Of a stretch of DNA of 33,745 nt, positions 8,771 to 18,995 are shown one piece after another. The notes under the pieces were generated by a model. The model had not been told where the DNA came from. It worked only from the letters and a program-made list of their open reading frames with translations, and did not search any database. Position 1 is the stretch's first letter; the number at the start of each line of letters is the position of its first letter. The stretch spans positions 1-33,745 of the forward strand of contig JAQWRR010000033.1 in NCBI GenBank assembly GCA_029243585.1. The letters run 5' to 3'. The position numbers were made by a program, and so were the translations under genes. Source of the stretch: Gammaproteobacteria bacterium (GTDB lineage: Bacteria > Pseudomonadota > Gammaproteobacteria > Steroidobacterales > Rariloculaceae).

Positions 8771-10413
8771 GCAAAAAATTAATAGCTACGCTTTTATTTG
8801 GGTTCTTGTTTATTGGCAAACTTTTTGCACAAGAACCCGAGCTTAATGCAAGTCTTGATAGATCTGTGGTTAATGAGAATGAATCTTTCACATACACGCT
8901 TTATGTTCAGGGACAGACAAGCATTGAACCCGACTTAAACTCGCTATCTAACGATTTTGAAATCTTACAGAGGTCTAGAAATACAAGTATCCAGATGATT
9001 AATGGGACAACTTCGCAGCTTACCGAGTGGCGTATACAGTTAATGCCGCTCTCTGTGGGTAACTTTACTATTCCACCAGTACAGTTAGCTGGCTCATTAT
9101 CTAACCCTGTGCAAGTGCAGGTTTTACCTGCTACTACTGGTGATACACCAGGTGAGATTTTTATTGAAGTTGAGTTGATGCCCTTCACAGCTTACGTTCA
9201 ATCTCAAGTAATCTATACGCTTCGGCTTTTTCGCGCTATCAATACGGGCCGCTCTAGCCTTACGACACCGGAGGCAACTGGGGGTGAGGCTATTATAGTG
9301 CCGCTTGGAGAGGACCGAGAGTTCCGTACTCGTCGCGATGATAAAGATTTTATTGTCCTAGAGCGGCAGTATGCGATTTTTCCTCAAGCAGCCGGAGAAT
9401 TGATCATTGAGCCAGTGACATTTGAGGGAGTTGTTCTCACAGCATCTGGTTTATCCAGTCTCCAAAGGGTTCGTTCAGGTGTTCTAGCTTTATCCGTACA
9501 AGCCGCCGTTCCCCCTCCCCAGGAATACCCCAATGCCTCTTGGGTGCCAGCAAGTTCACTCAACCTATCCGAGCTTTGGAGTGATGACCCAGGGGAGTTC
9601 ACATTGGGTATTCCACAGACGCGAACTTTGACTATAGAGGCGGAGGGTTTAATAGAAACACAACTCCCAGAAATAACAATGCTGCAGACAGAAGGAGTTC
9701 GCCAGTACTCTGATCAGCCTGAATTGGAACGTGAAACGGGCCCCGAAGGTGTACAGGCTACTCGCATAGAACGTTTTGCTGTAATAGCACAATCACCTGG
9801 GCAGGTAACAATCCCAGCAGTTGAATTGCCATGGTTCAATGTTGTTGACGGGGCATGGGAAGTTGCTCGGGTCGATCCTAGAGTATCAGTAGTTATTAAT
9901 AATCAGAACGAATTCCTATCTCCATCAATAGGTCAACTGGAAGAAATTACTGATTTAGAGAGTGCTGCTGGTAATGAACGCTTATGGCAATGGGTGAGTG
10001 CAGCCTTATTGAGTGCTTGGCTTTTAACCTTGCTGGTTTTTCGTTTTGGTTGGATACGTCGTACACCTACTAGAAGCGAACCCTCAGTAGTTTTGAAAAA
10101 ACCAAGGGAGAACCAGATGCTTAGAGGTGTCATTGCTGCTTGTGAGAAAAATGATCCTGAGACGACACGAAGTCTATTGCTAGAATGGTCTGAAAATTAT
10201 GTGGCTAGTGAGCCTAAAACGCTTGGATATCTCGCAGCTAAAGCGCCAGAGGATCTTGCTAAAGCTGTTTCTAACCTGGAAAAGAACCTTTATGGCCCAA
10301 GCGCTGATAGCTGGGATGGGAGAGCGTTGTCCATAGCGATTAAAAAATATAGTCGATCGCAAAGAACTGGTGACAAAACTACCGAAGAAGTGCTACAGCC
10401 TTTATATCGGTAA
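8767..10413 (+). CDS. BatD-like (oxygen tolerance) protein
   Basis: Signal peptide, Ig-like/BatD opening NASLDRSVVNENESFTYTLYVQG, TM near C terminus; last gene of the operon. GTG at 8767 is the likely start (track uses TTG 8764). Confidence 0.88.
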   Translation: MSKKLIATLLFGFLFIGKLFAQEPELNASLDRSVVNENESFTYTLYVQGQTSIEPDLNSLSNDFEILQRSRNTSIQMINGTTSQLTEWRIQLMPLSVGNFTIPPVQLAGSLSNPVQVQVLPATTGDTPGEIFIEVELMPFTAYVQSQVIYTLRLFRAINTGRSSLTTPEATGGEAIIVPLGEDREFRTRRDDKDFIVLERQYAIFPQAAGELIIEPVTFEGVVLTASGLSSLQRVRSGVLALSVQAAVPPPQEYPNASWVPASSLNLSELWSDDPGEFTLGIPQTRTLTIEAEGLIETQLPEITMLQTEGVRQYSDQPELERETGPEGVQATRIERFAVIAQSPGQVTIPAVELPWFNVVDGAWEVARVDPRVSVVINNQNEFLSPSIGQLEEITDLESAAGNERLWQWVSAALLSAWLLTLLVFRFGWIRRTPTRSEPSVVLKKPRENQMLRGVIAACEKNDPETTRSLLLEWSENYVASEPKTLGYLAAKAPEDLAKAVSNLEKNLYGPSADSWDGRALSIAIKKYSRSQRTGDKTTEEVLQPLYR

Positions 10414-10533
10414 AGACTCTTTTAATTAGTTAAGTAATCTGCAGTAGAGAGCTAACTCTTCCCTAAAGTTTTGCTTGGATAGTTCCTATTTATAGGCGAG
10501 GTACCCAGGTAATTAATCGGAATATTAGGCAGA

Positions 10534-10953
10534 CTACCAGTGGCCTATATTTTCCATTGAGGACCATGGCTCTTTAATAGGTAAGGAGTCTCCCTTTTGT
10601 AGAAACTCTACTGAAATATTATCTGGGGAACGAATAAAGGCCATACGACCATCACGTGGCGGCCGGTTAATTGTCACACCAGCTTCCATCAATCTTTGGC
10701 AGGTGGCATAAATATCATCTACTTCATAGGCAATATGCCCAAAATTGCGACCTTCATCGTAAGGTTCTGGATCCCAGTTATAGGTTAACTCAAGAGCACA
10801 TTCTTCTTGGCCTTCAGGAGCTACGAATATTAGGCTAAAGCGGCCAGCTTCATAATCATCATGTCTCGTTTTTTTTAGGCCAAGCTTATTGCAATAAAAA
10901 TCCAAGGATTTTTCGAGATCGCTAACTCTTACCATTGTATGTAGGTAACGCAC
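10534..10953 (-). CDS. gloA: Lactoylglutathione lyase (glyoxalase I)
   Basis: MRYLHTMVRVSDLEKSLDFYCNKLGLKKTRHDDYEAGRFSLIFVAPEG...ALELTYNWDPEPYDEGRNFGHIAYEVDD is typical GloA. Confidence 0.92.
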   Translation of the reverse strand: MRYLHTMVRVSDLEKSLDFYCNKLGLKKTRHDDYEAGRFSLIFVAPEGQEECALELTYNWDPEPYDEGRNFGHIAYEVDDIYATCQRLMEAGVTINRPPRDGRMAFIRSPDNISVEFLQKGDSLPIKEPWSSMENIGHW

Positions 10954-10977
10954 AGTGTTTCTCCTTAGCAGCTAGAC

Positions 10978-12432
10978 TTATTCTTGTTGCGTTTCTATCC
11001 GAATATCAATTCTACGGTTTCTCGCTCGTCCCTGAGATGTTTCGTTATTTGCTATAGGACGCATTTGCCCATAACCAACAGAACTAACCCTGAATGACTC
11101 AAGGCCAAGTTGAGTATTTAGATAATCACCTACAGCTTCAGCCCGAGATCTAGAAAGTCTTAAGTTAGCCTGACTCCCACCATATGAATCAGTATGACCT
11201 TCAACGACTACACGAGAGCGAGGAAAAGTGTCTATAGCATCATAGAGTTTATCTAATAGCTGACCATGCTCAGGACGAATGTTTGATTCTCCTGATCCAA
11301 ATGTTAAACCAACAAGCCTTACAACTACACTACTCCCCTCTCTTGTAATTTGAGCTTCCTCAAGAGAGAACATGGTTTCTATCCTGGTAAATCGAGCCCG
11401 TAATTGTTCTTCAATTTCTAGTCTCTGCACTAAAAGGATGTGTTCCTCAGAGGCATTATTTAGCTGATTATCTAGCTCTCTAATTTCATTTTCTAAGCTA
11501 GCAATTTGTCTTCTGCTATTTTCCAAATCACTTATAAGTTGTATCTCACGCTGATGAGAATTTTCTATATTTGTTATCAGTTCTAAAGTTACGGTTTCTG
11601 TGCCGGCATCCAGTTGTACGACACTATCTGTTGCGCTAGCGAGCTGCATAATTTGCTCCTCATGAGCCAATATAATGTCTTCTGCAGTCCCATTACCGTC
11701 ACGTAGGCTTCGAATTTTTTCGGTTATGAAGGCGGCATGTCTTGCTTCGTAATTAGCCTGTTCTACAAGCCTAAGAGGTCTTTCCATTTCATAACGATTT
11801 TCGTTTATAGCTTGTTCGGCTTGGGTCAGTAATTCTTGTGCTTTCTGGTATGTTATTGGTGAGTTTTGTGGCACACGATCTTGAACGGCTTGTGCCAGCA
11901 AAGCCCTTGTCTGACTCAGATATTGCGCTTTGATGGCTGTTAATTCTGCATCACGAAATAATATTTCTGCGGTTTCCGCGCGAGCTTGAGCTATATCGTT
12001 ATCGCCGGCCTCGAGAGCCAGACTTGAGCTGTTAAATGCCTCTTCAGCATCTGTCCATAGTGCTGTAGCAAAGTTATCGGCTCGGACATTCAAAGCATCA
12101 TCTCTGCTTTCTATAAGGGTGTTCAAAGTAATACGGGCTGCACGGGCTGCAACTGCTGCATCATTAAGTGATCTGATCGCATCGGCAAGTCTATTTTGGA
12201 TTCGGTCAGTATTTCTTCCGCGAACTAGGTCATTTGCAGCATCAGAATAAGCTTCTAAGCCATTGCTATAACCGCGTGGGGCAAGTAGAGGTGCATTAGC
12301 GGATTGAGCACTCTCCAACGCCTCATCTGCCGCCTCGAAAAGCGTGCTTCTAGGGTCTTGGGCGTAGCTCAGTGGTATTAGTGCTAACGCTATGATTAAT
12401 GAAAACCAGGTCTTTATCATTGGGGGTACCAA
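10978..12432 (-). CDS. OmpA-family (C-terminal peptidoglycan-binding) protein with long Ala/Glu-rich helical N-terminal region
   Basis: C-terminal LTFGSGESNIRPEHGQLLDKLYDAIDTFPRSRVVVEGHTDSYGGSQANLRLSRSRAEAVGDYL...RRIDIRI; signal peptide after likely internal start MIKTWF (12420). Confidence 0.88.
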   Translation of the reverse strand: MVPPMIKTWFSLIIALALIPLSYAQDPRSTLFEAADEALESAQSANAPLLAPRGYSNGLEAYSDAANDLVRGRNTDRIQNRLADAIRSLNDAAVAARAARITLNTLIESRDDALNVRADNFATALWTDAEEAFNSSSLALEAGDNDIAQARAETAEILFRDAELTAIKAQYLSQTRALLAQAVQDRVPQNSPITYQKAQELLTQAEQAINENRYEMERPLRLVEQANYEARHAAFITEKIRSLRDGNGTAEDIILAHEEQIMQLASATDSVVQLDAGTETVTLELITNIENSHQREIQLISDLENSRRQIASLENEIRELDNQLNNASEEHILLVQRLEIEEQLRARFTRIETMFSLEEAQITREGSSVVVRLVGLTFGSGESNIRPEHGQLLDKLYDAIDTFPRSRVVVEGHTDSYGGSQANLRLSRSRAEAVGDYLNTQLGLESFRVSSVGYGQMRPIANNETSQGRARNRRIDIRIETQQE

Positions 12433-12560
12433 AATACGCTATCCCTATCTATATAAATTAGTTTGAATATGTCAAGAATTTCATATTGCACATGATGCTC
12501 TGGATATACTTCAAACTCAAAAAATCTACGGTACTTTGATTTAATCAACTGGACCATTAA

Positions 12561-13072
12561 TTATCTATCTTTATAGCTTATCTCAATTATTGTGAATTTA
12601 TTTTTTCCTTCAGGGGTATTGACAATGATTTGTTCATTAAGACCTTTTCCCATAACTGCGATTCCAAGAGGTGAGTCCATACTGAGATTATCGTCTTCGA
12701 AGTCAAATTCATCAGGGCCGACCAAACGGTATGCTACTACCTGATTTTTGTATCACAAAGTTTAAACTGCGCGCCGAAAAAAACTTTTTTACGATCACGG
12801 GGCACTGTATCGACTATCTGAATTCCATCAAGCCGTTTTCTTAGGTAGCGAATACGTCGGTCTATCTCGCCAAGTTGCCTTTTCCCATAAATATAGTCGG
12901 CGTTTTCGGAACGATCCCCTTGAGCGGCTGCTTCAGCTACGGCACGAGTTACTGCCGGTCTTTTGTGGCGCCATAAGTGTTCTAATTCCTTTTCAAGCAC
13001 AATTGCGCCTTCAGGAGTTATATATTTAGAGCTCGGTGGTGTTGGGGGTTTATAGCGACCCATAAGACGCAT
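12561..13072 (-). pseudogene. greB: Transcription elongation factor GreB, split by a single -1 frameshift (programmed, mutated, or sequencing error)
   Basis: N part (track ORF 12737..13072): YITPEGAIVLEKELEHLWRHKRPAVTRAVAEAAAQGDRSENADYIYGKRQLGEIDRRIRYLRKRLDGIQIVD..KKVFFGAQFKLCD. Shifting one base at the A5 run (T5 at 12745-12749 on +) continues QVVAYRLVGPDEFDFEDDNLSMDSPLGIAVMGKGLNEQIIVNTPEGKNKFTIIEISYKDR* to 12561, which is GreB-like. Confidence 0.88.
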
Positions 13073-13083
13073 CTTGCAAACCG

Positions 13084-13100
13084 TGAGATAATTTATCTCA
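13084..13100. promoter_or_regulatory. Perfect palindrome TGAGATAA-T-TTATCTCA in the divergent greB/lipA promoter region (candidate operator)
   Basis: 8-nt arms, 1-nt centre, located between the divergent starts at 13072 and 13129. Confidence 0.4.
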
Positions 13101-13128
13101 TAGTTAATGATTAAGTGATTAAATACTA

Positions 13129-14115
13129 ATGAATCAGTTTCGCGGCATACCTGTAGTACAGAGTGGCAAAAAATACCGAAACACTCAAGGCGTCACGGCC
13201 GTTAAAGATGGAATAAAACTGCGGGATACTAGTAGTGAAGCACCTTTGTTAGCCAAACCCCCATGGTTAAAAATGCGTATTCCATCGGGCGCTAAGTATG
13301 GGCGGGTTAAACAAACTGTTCATGAGCATAAGCTTTCTACGGTATGTGAAGAATCAATGTGCCCCAACATTGGTGAATGCTGGTCGAATGGCACCGCCAC
13401 AATCATGTTAATGGGCGCGGTATGCACCCGTGCCTGTAAATTCTGTGCTGTAGATACAGGAAACCCGCATGGATGGTTAGATTCAGATGAACCAAAAAAC
13501 GCAGCTCGTTCAGTTGAACTTATGGGATTAAAATATGTGGTTCTAACATCAGTAGATAGAGATGATTTATCTGATGGTGGCGCAGACCATTATGCTGCGT
13601 GCATAAAAGCTATAAAAGAGCGTTGTCCGCAGACAATAGTGGAGGCTCTAACACCAGATTTTTTAGGAAAAGTTTCTAGTATTAAAAAAGTGCTTGATTC
13701 GGGGTTAGAGGTTTTTGCACAGAATATAGAAACTGTTAAAAGGTTAACTCATATCGTTCGTGATGCAAGGGCTGGGTATGATCAAACCTTGAGGGTTCTT
13801 TCAAGCGCAAATGAGTATCGCTCTGATGTCTTGACCAAAACCAGCTTGATGTTGGGTTTAGGGGAAACAGATGCAGAAATCAGAGAGACATTAGAGGACT
13901 TACGTCGTATAGATGTAAATATTGTGACTCTTGGGCAATATCTGCAACCGACTAAAAACCACTTGCCGGTAAAACGTTACGTCACCCCTGCTGAATTTGA
14001 TCAGTATCGGGAATGGGGTATTAAATTGGGTTTTATGGAGGTCGTGGCAGGTCCGCTCGTTCGTTCAAGCTATCGCGCTGAACGAGTTTTTGATATGAAT
14101 AACGTGGGATTATGA
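13129..14115 (+). CDS. lipA: Lipoyl synthase
   Basis: [13 protein letters not shown] and [13 protein letters not shown] Cys motifs (two 4Fe-4S clusters); [18 protein letters not shown]. Confidence 0.97.
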   Translation: MNQFRGIPVVQSGKKYRNTQGVTAVKDGIKLRDTSSEAPLLAKPPWLKMRIPSGAKYGRVKQTVHEHKLSTVCEESMCPNIGECWSNGTATIMLMGAVCTRACKFCAVDTGNPHGWLDSDEPKNAARSVELMGLKYVVLTSVDRDDLSDGGADHYAACIKAIKERCPQTIVEALTPDFLGKVSSIKKVLDSGLEVFAQNIETVKRLTHIVRDARAGYDQTLRVLSSANEYRSDVLTKTSLMLGLGETDAEIRETLEDLRRIDVNIVTLGQYLQPTKNHLPVKRYVTPAEFDQYREWGIKLGFMEVVAGPLVRSSYRAERVFDMNNVGL

Positions 14116-14160
14116 AATAGCGATTGTATTTTTTATGCTTAACAGTTTTTTGGAATAATA

Positions 14161-15135
14161 ATGATTGAATTCTTATTTGACTATGGTCTTTTTGCCGCGA
14201 AGTTTGGAACAATTACGGTACTTATAGTGATAGTTATTGGGGTAATTGCAGCATCAACAAAGCGTGGTGCAAATGAAGAAGGACTTGCTGTAGAGCATTT
14301 AAATAAGCGCCTAGAAGCACTAGGTGATGCAGTACGTAGGTCGGTTCATGGAAAGGAGCAGTTGAAAAAGGCCTCTAAAGAAAGAAAAAAAGAAAAAAAA
14401 GAACTATCAAAAAAAGGCTCTCAACGCCAACGTATTTACGTCATAGATTTTAAAGGAGATATTCGGGCAACTGCGACCTCATCGCTTCGTGAAGAGGTTT
14501 CAGCAATTCTTTCTGTTGCTGAAAGTGATGATCAAGTGTTGGTTCGACTGGAGAACCCAGGCGGAACTGTACATGAACATGGTTTGGCAGCCTCTCAACT
14601 TCTTAGAATTAGAAGCAAGGGTATTCCTTTAACAGTTTCTGTCGATAAAGTTGCAGCTAGTGGGGGCTATCTTATGGCCTGTGTTGCAAGCCGTATTATT
14701 GCTGCACCATTTGCAATTATTGGTTCGATTGGCGTTATTGCACAACTTCCTAATTTTCATCGATTCCTAGAGAATAAGGGGGTTGATTTTGAACAAATTA
14801 CGGCTGGCCGTCACAAACGAACACTCACCATGTTTGGAAAAAACACGGATGAGGATAGAGATAAGCTAAAAGAAGAAATAGAAGATGTGCATGAGCTCTT
14901 TAAGGCCCAAATTGCTAGTTATCGGCCTCAAATTGATGTTGAAGGTGTATCTACTGGTGAGCACTGGTATGGCACACGGGCGTTAGAGCTTGGTTTAATT
15001 GATGAGATTTGTACTAGTGATGATTTTCTAAGTGAGGCTGCTTCTGATGCTGACTTATATGGCATAACATTTAAACGAAAAAAATCTCTTCCAGAAAGAC
15101 TTTTAGGAGGAGCAGAAAGTTTTTTAGCTCGCTGA
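14161..15135 (+). CDS. sohB: Inner-membrane peptidase SohB (S49 family)
   Basis: N-terminal TM; VDKVAASGGYLMACVASRIIAAPFAIIGSIGVIAQLPNFHRFLENKGVDFEQITAGRHKRTLTMFG. Confidence 0.93.
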   Translation: MIEFLFDYGLFAAKFGTITVLIVIVIGVIAASTKRGANEEGLAVEHLNKRLEALGDAVRRSVHGKEQLKKASKERKKEKKELSKKGSQRQRIYVIDFKGDIRATATSSLREEVSAILSVAESDDQVLVRLENPGGTVHEHGLAASQLLRIRSKGIPLTVSVDKVAASGGYLMACVASRIIAAPFAIIGSIGVIAQLPNFHRFLENKGVDFEQITAGRHKRTLTMFGKNTDEDRDKLKEEIEDVHELFKAQIASYRPQIDVEGVSTGEHWYGTRALELGLIDEICTSDDFLSEAASDADLYGITFKRKKSLPERLLGGAESFLAR

Positions 15136-18100
15136 GCCATAACCTCCACCGCCTGGTGTTTCAATGATGAAGCGATCCCCTGCCTCAAGTAGGTTTTCCT
15201 CAGTGGCCGCAATATTCTCTCTTTTATTTGATAAGTTACGAATAATATAGTTTCTACCTGCTTTCCCATTACCACCATTTGCTAAGCCAAATGGTGGTAT
15301 ACGTCTGCGATTCGAAAGAATAGATGTTTGCATAGGTTCAAGAAAAAGAATTTCCCTTACTACGCCATCCCCTCCTTGTTGAGCTCCTTTACCCCCTGAA
15401 CCTTTTCTAATTTCAAATCTTTCAAGACGAATGGGATAGCGCCATTCTAGAACTTCAGGGTCTGTTAGTCGGGAGTTTGTCATATGAGTTTGGACAGCGC
15501 TTGCACCATGAAAGTCTGGTCCGGCACCAGCGCCACCACATATGGTTTCATAGTATTGATACTTTTCATTGCCAAAGGTGAAATTATTCATTGTTCCTTG
15601 GGAGGCGGCAGACGCGCCCAGTGCAGCTAAGAGCGCATCAGTAATACATTGTGATGTTTCTACATTACCTGCTACAACTGGTGCTGGATAGCGAGGATTA
15701 ACCATGCTTGATTTGGGCAACTTAATAGTTAATGGTCTAAGACAACCATCGTTTAGAGGAATATTTTCTTCGATCAATGTTCGAAATACATATAGAACAG
15801 CTGCCCTAACAACCGCAGTAGGGGCATTAAAATTGGTTGAGCTTTCCGAAGAAGTACCACTAAAATCAATGATTGCGTCACCTTTTTCTTTATCGATTAT
15901 GATTGAAATATTTATACACTCATGACTATCTAATTCTATTGACCAGTTTCCGTTACTCAGTTTTTTGATTGCTTTTCTTACACAGTTTTCCGCGTTTGTT
16001 TTTATATGATCCATATAAGCATGTACGACATCTCTACCAAAACGCTTAATCATCTTGGTTAATTCAAGAACACCCTTTGTGTTTGCGGCCACTTGGGCTT
16101 TTAGATCTGCAATATTTTGATCTGGATTGCGAGCAGGGTAAGGACTATCACTTAAGATTTTTCTTATATTTTTTTCAAGAAAAACTCCATCACTAACGAG
16201 TAGTACATTATCAAGTAGGACGCCTTCTTCCTCTATTGTTATGCTTGTGGCTGGCATAGAACCGGGTGTTTTCCCACCAATATCTGCGTGATGTGCACGA
16301 CAGGCAACAATAAAATCAAGCGTATTTCCAGGCTGATTAAAAATAGGAGTTACAACGGTAATATCTGGAAGATGAGTGCCACCGTTATAAGGCGCATTTA
16401 AAACATATACGTCTCCTGGCTTAAGTGCACTATGATGTTGGTTTAATACAGCCTTTACGCTTTCTCCCATAGAGCCAAGGTGTACTGGCATATGTGGAGC
16501 ATTCGCGATTAGATCGCCAGCCGAGTCAAATACTGCACAAGAAAAATCTAGGCGCTCCTTTATATTTACCGAGTACGCGGTGTTTTCTAGCACAATTCCC
16601 ATTTGTTCAGCTATGTGCATGAACAGATTATTGAATATTTCTAACCTGATCGGGTCTGATTGTGTTCCAAGTTTTTCTCTAGTTGAAACCGTGCTAGATC
16701 TAGTTAAAAGAAGATGTCCAAGTTGATTTACCTTAGCTTGCCATCCTGGGTCGATAATAGTTGTTGAGTTAGGGTCAACAATGAGTCCGGGACCGGTTAA
16801 TTGCCAACCAGCACCCAGTTTTTCTCTTAGATAAACTGGGGTGCTAATTGGCACAGAATCAAACCAAATATCCCTTAAAGCCTCTGGTTGATTATCGACT
16901 GTACCACCTGTCCAAAGTGGTTCTTCAAGGCTTGCTCCCTCAACTACAGCCTCAACTTCAATGCTTTCCACAATTAATGTGGTGTCATCAGCTTCAAATC
17001 CAAAGCGTTTATTATGCAGCTTGAGAAAATTTTCTTTAACGCGTTGCAGATTTTTTTCATATGTAATGGGTAGTGCAGTGTCCGAGCCAACTGATTTCAT
17101 CATCAGTCGGTATGAGAAGTTAATTAAATCAATCTGAACCCCTTGTTTAACTAGCTCCTCGAGTCCATTTTTCTCAAGTTTAGAAAAAGTTGCTTCCAAT
17201 TTTGGAAAAATATCTTTCGTCCAAGCGCTTTCCATGCTCATCTGCTTTAAAGAACGCATGTCAGCTAGACCCATACCATAAGCAGATAACACCCCAGACA
17301 TTGGGTGAATAAATATGGTCTTTACTCCTAGTGCATCTGCTACCTGGCAAGCATGCTGACCAGCTGCTCCACCAAAACAGCAAAGTGAAAATTCAGTTAC
17401 ATCATGTCCACGCTGAATAGAAATATTCTTAATAGCAGTAGTCATCCTTTCAACTGCAATTCTTAAGAATCCTGCTGCTAGCTCTTTTATAGAAACCTGA
17501 TGCCCAGTTTCACTTTGCAATTTTTCTGCAAGACTAGTAAAGAGGAGTGAAACTGATTTATGGTCTATTTCTTCATTACCGTTTTGTCCAAAAACCTTTG
17601 GGAAATAATCTGGTTGTAAACGTCCCAGTAGTACATTTGCATCGGTGACTGTTATAGGACCATTGTTTCGATAGCAGGCTGGTCCAGGATAGGCCCCCGC
17701 TGATTCAGGACCTACCTGTAACCGATCCGAAGACAGCTTCAAGATTGAACCACCGCCTGCTGCTACGGTTTGTACTCGCATCATAGGCGCTGTGAGCCGA
17801 ACGCCAGCAATCATGCTACTTGTTGTTCTTTCAAAGTCGCCATCATAGAGCGACACATCCGTAGAGGTGCCGCCCATATCAAATCCTATTAGTTTTTTTA
17901 GATTAGCGGACTTGGCAGTTCTGACCATTCCTACAACACCCCCAGCCGGTCCTGAAAGGACGCTATCCTTCCCTCGGAATGATTCAGCACTAGTCAATCC
18001 GCCATGACTTTGCATGAATAGAATTGGTGTGTCGCCGAGGCGCTCAGCAAGACCATGCCGTACTTGGTCTACATAGTTTTTAAGTATGGGAGAAAGATAC

Positions 18101-18726
18101 GCATCTGTTAAGGTGGTATCTCCTCGGGAAATAAGCTTCATAAGAGGGCTAGTTGAATGAGATACAGAAATTTGCTCAAACCCAATTTCCTCAGCAATTT
18201 TTTGTGCAACTTGTTCATGTATAGGGAAGCGGTATCCATGCATAAAAACAATGGCAACACTTTTGATTTTGTTTTTATATGCTTCTTTAAGCTGGCTACG
18301 CAGGCTCAGTTTATCTAGAGGCTCAATTATTTCCCCTTGTGCGGAGAGGCGTTCTTGGGTCTCAATAACCTGGGCATAGAGCATTTGGGGTAACTCTATA
18401 TTTAATGCAAAAATATCAGGTCTATTTTGATAGCCAATGCGCAATGCATCGCCAAAACCTTTTGTGATAACCAAAGCTGTATCTGCTCCACGTCGTTCAA
18501 GAAGAGCGTTGGTGGCTACTGTAGTCCCCATCCTCACCACTTCTAGGTGTTCATTTGTTTGGGATAGGATTCTCAGAATTCCATCAACAACAGCATCTTT
18601 ATAATGTGAAGAATTTTCAGAAAGAAGCTTAGTAGCAGTAATAGATCCATTAGGATTTCTAGCTACTATATCGGTGAAGGTTCCTCCACGGTCAATCCAA
18701 AATTGCCAGCCTGCTTTTCTTTCCAT
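15124..18726 (-). CDS. Fused hydantoinase A / hydantoinase B (5-oxoprolinase-type) protein
   Basis: 1200 aa; [36 protein letters not shown] (HyuA) followed by [45 protein letters not shown]...GRNYIIR...[12 protein letters not shown] (HyuB). Confidence 0.93.
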   Translation of the reverse strand: MERKAGWQFWIDRGGTFTDIVARNPNGSITATKLLSENSSHYKDAVVDGILRILSQTNEHLEVVRMGTTVATNALLERRGADTALVITKGFGDALRIGYQNRPDIFALNIELPQMLYAQVIETQERLSAQGEIIEPLDKLSLRSQLKEAYKNKIKSVAIVFMHGYRFPIHEQVAQKIAEEIGFEQISVSHSTSPLMKLISRGDTTLTDAYLSPILKNYVDQVRHGLAERLGDTPILFMQSHGGLTSAESFRGKDSVLSGPAGGVVGMVRTAKSANLKKLIGFDMGGTSTDVSLYDGDFERTTSSMIAGVRLTAPMMRVQTVAAGGGSILKLSSDRLQVGPESAGAYPGPACYRNNGPITVTDANVLLGRLQPDYFPKVFGQNGNEEIDHKSVSLLFTSLAEKLQSETGHQVSIKELAAGFLRIAVERMTTAIKNISIQRGHDVTEFSLCCFGGAAGQHACQVADALGVKTIFIHPMSGVLSAYGMGLADMRSLKQMSMESAWTKDIFPKLEATFSKLEKNGLEELVKQGVQIDLINFSYRLMMKSVGSDTALPITYEKNLQRVKENFLKLHNKRFGFEADDTTLIVESIEVEAVVEGASLEEPLWTGGTVDNQPEALRDIWFDSVPISTPVYLREKLGAGWQLTGPGLIVDPNSTTIIDPGWQAKVNQLGHLLLTRSSTVSTREKLGTQSDPIRLEIFNNLFMHIAEQMGIVLENTAYSVNIKERLDFSCAVFDSAGDLIANAPHMPVHLGSMGESVKAVLNQHHSALKPGDVYVLNAPYNGGTHLPDITVVTPIFNQPGNTLDFIVACRAHHADIGGKTPGSMPATSITIEEEGVLLDNVLLVSDGVFLEKNIRKILSDSPYPARNPDQNIADLKAQVAANTKGVLELTKMIKRFGRDVVHAYMDHIKTNAENCVRKAIKKLSNGNWSIELDSHECINISIIIDKEKGDAIIDFSGTSSESSTNFNAPTAVVRAAVLYVFRTLIEENIPLNDGCLRPLTIKLPKSSMVNPRYPAPVVAGNVETSQCITDALLAALGASAASQGTMNNFTFGNEKYQYYETICGGAGAGPDFHGASAVQTHMTNSRLTDPEVLEWRYPIRLERFEIRKGSGGKGAQQGGDGVVREILFLEPMQTSILSNRRRIPPFGLANGGNGKAGRNYIIRNLSNKRENIAATEENLLEAGDRFIIETPGGGGYGSAS

Positions 18727-18995
18727 TATTTTTAGTGTTGCCTTATCCTAGAAGAAAGTAAATCTTAGCTCTAAATATTTATCCTTTTAAAACCTGGATT
18801 GTTTGCATATTTTTTATGTATAAAGCCAGAAAAAATCTAATCTATTAAGAATAAGATATTTTAAGAGGGTGAAAAATTACTTATATGTGTGATATTGGCG
18901 GTAGTCATAGAATAAAATCCACATGATCAGGTGATCAGTGTCATTATAATGCTGAGTTCATGGGGTGCTTATCAGAATAAGGATGGGAGACAGTA

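Noticed and set aside
14385-14415. A-rich run AAAGAAAGAAAAAAAGAAAAAAAAGAAC inside sohB as a slippage site
   Set aside because: The reading frame is intact across it and matches the Lys-rich linker commonly seen in SohB.
14928-15278. 116-aa minus ORF spanning the sohB/oxoprolinase junction
   Set aside because: Overlaps two confident genes in other frames; composition looks spurious.
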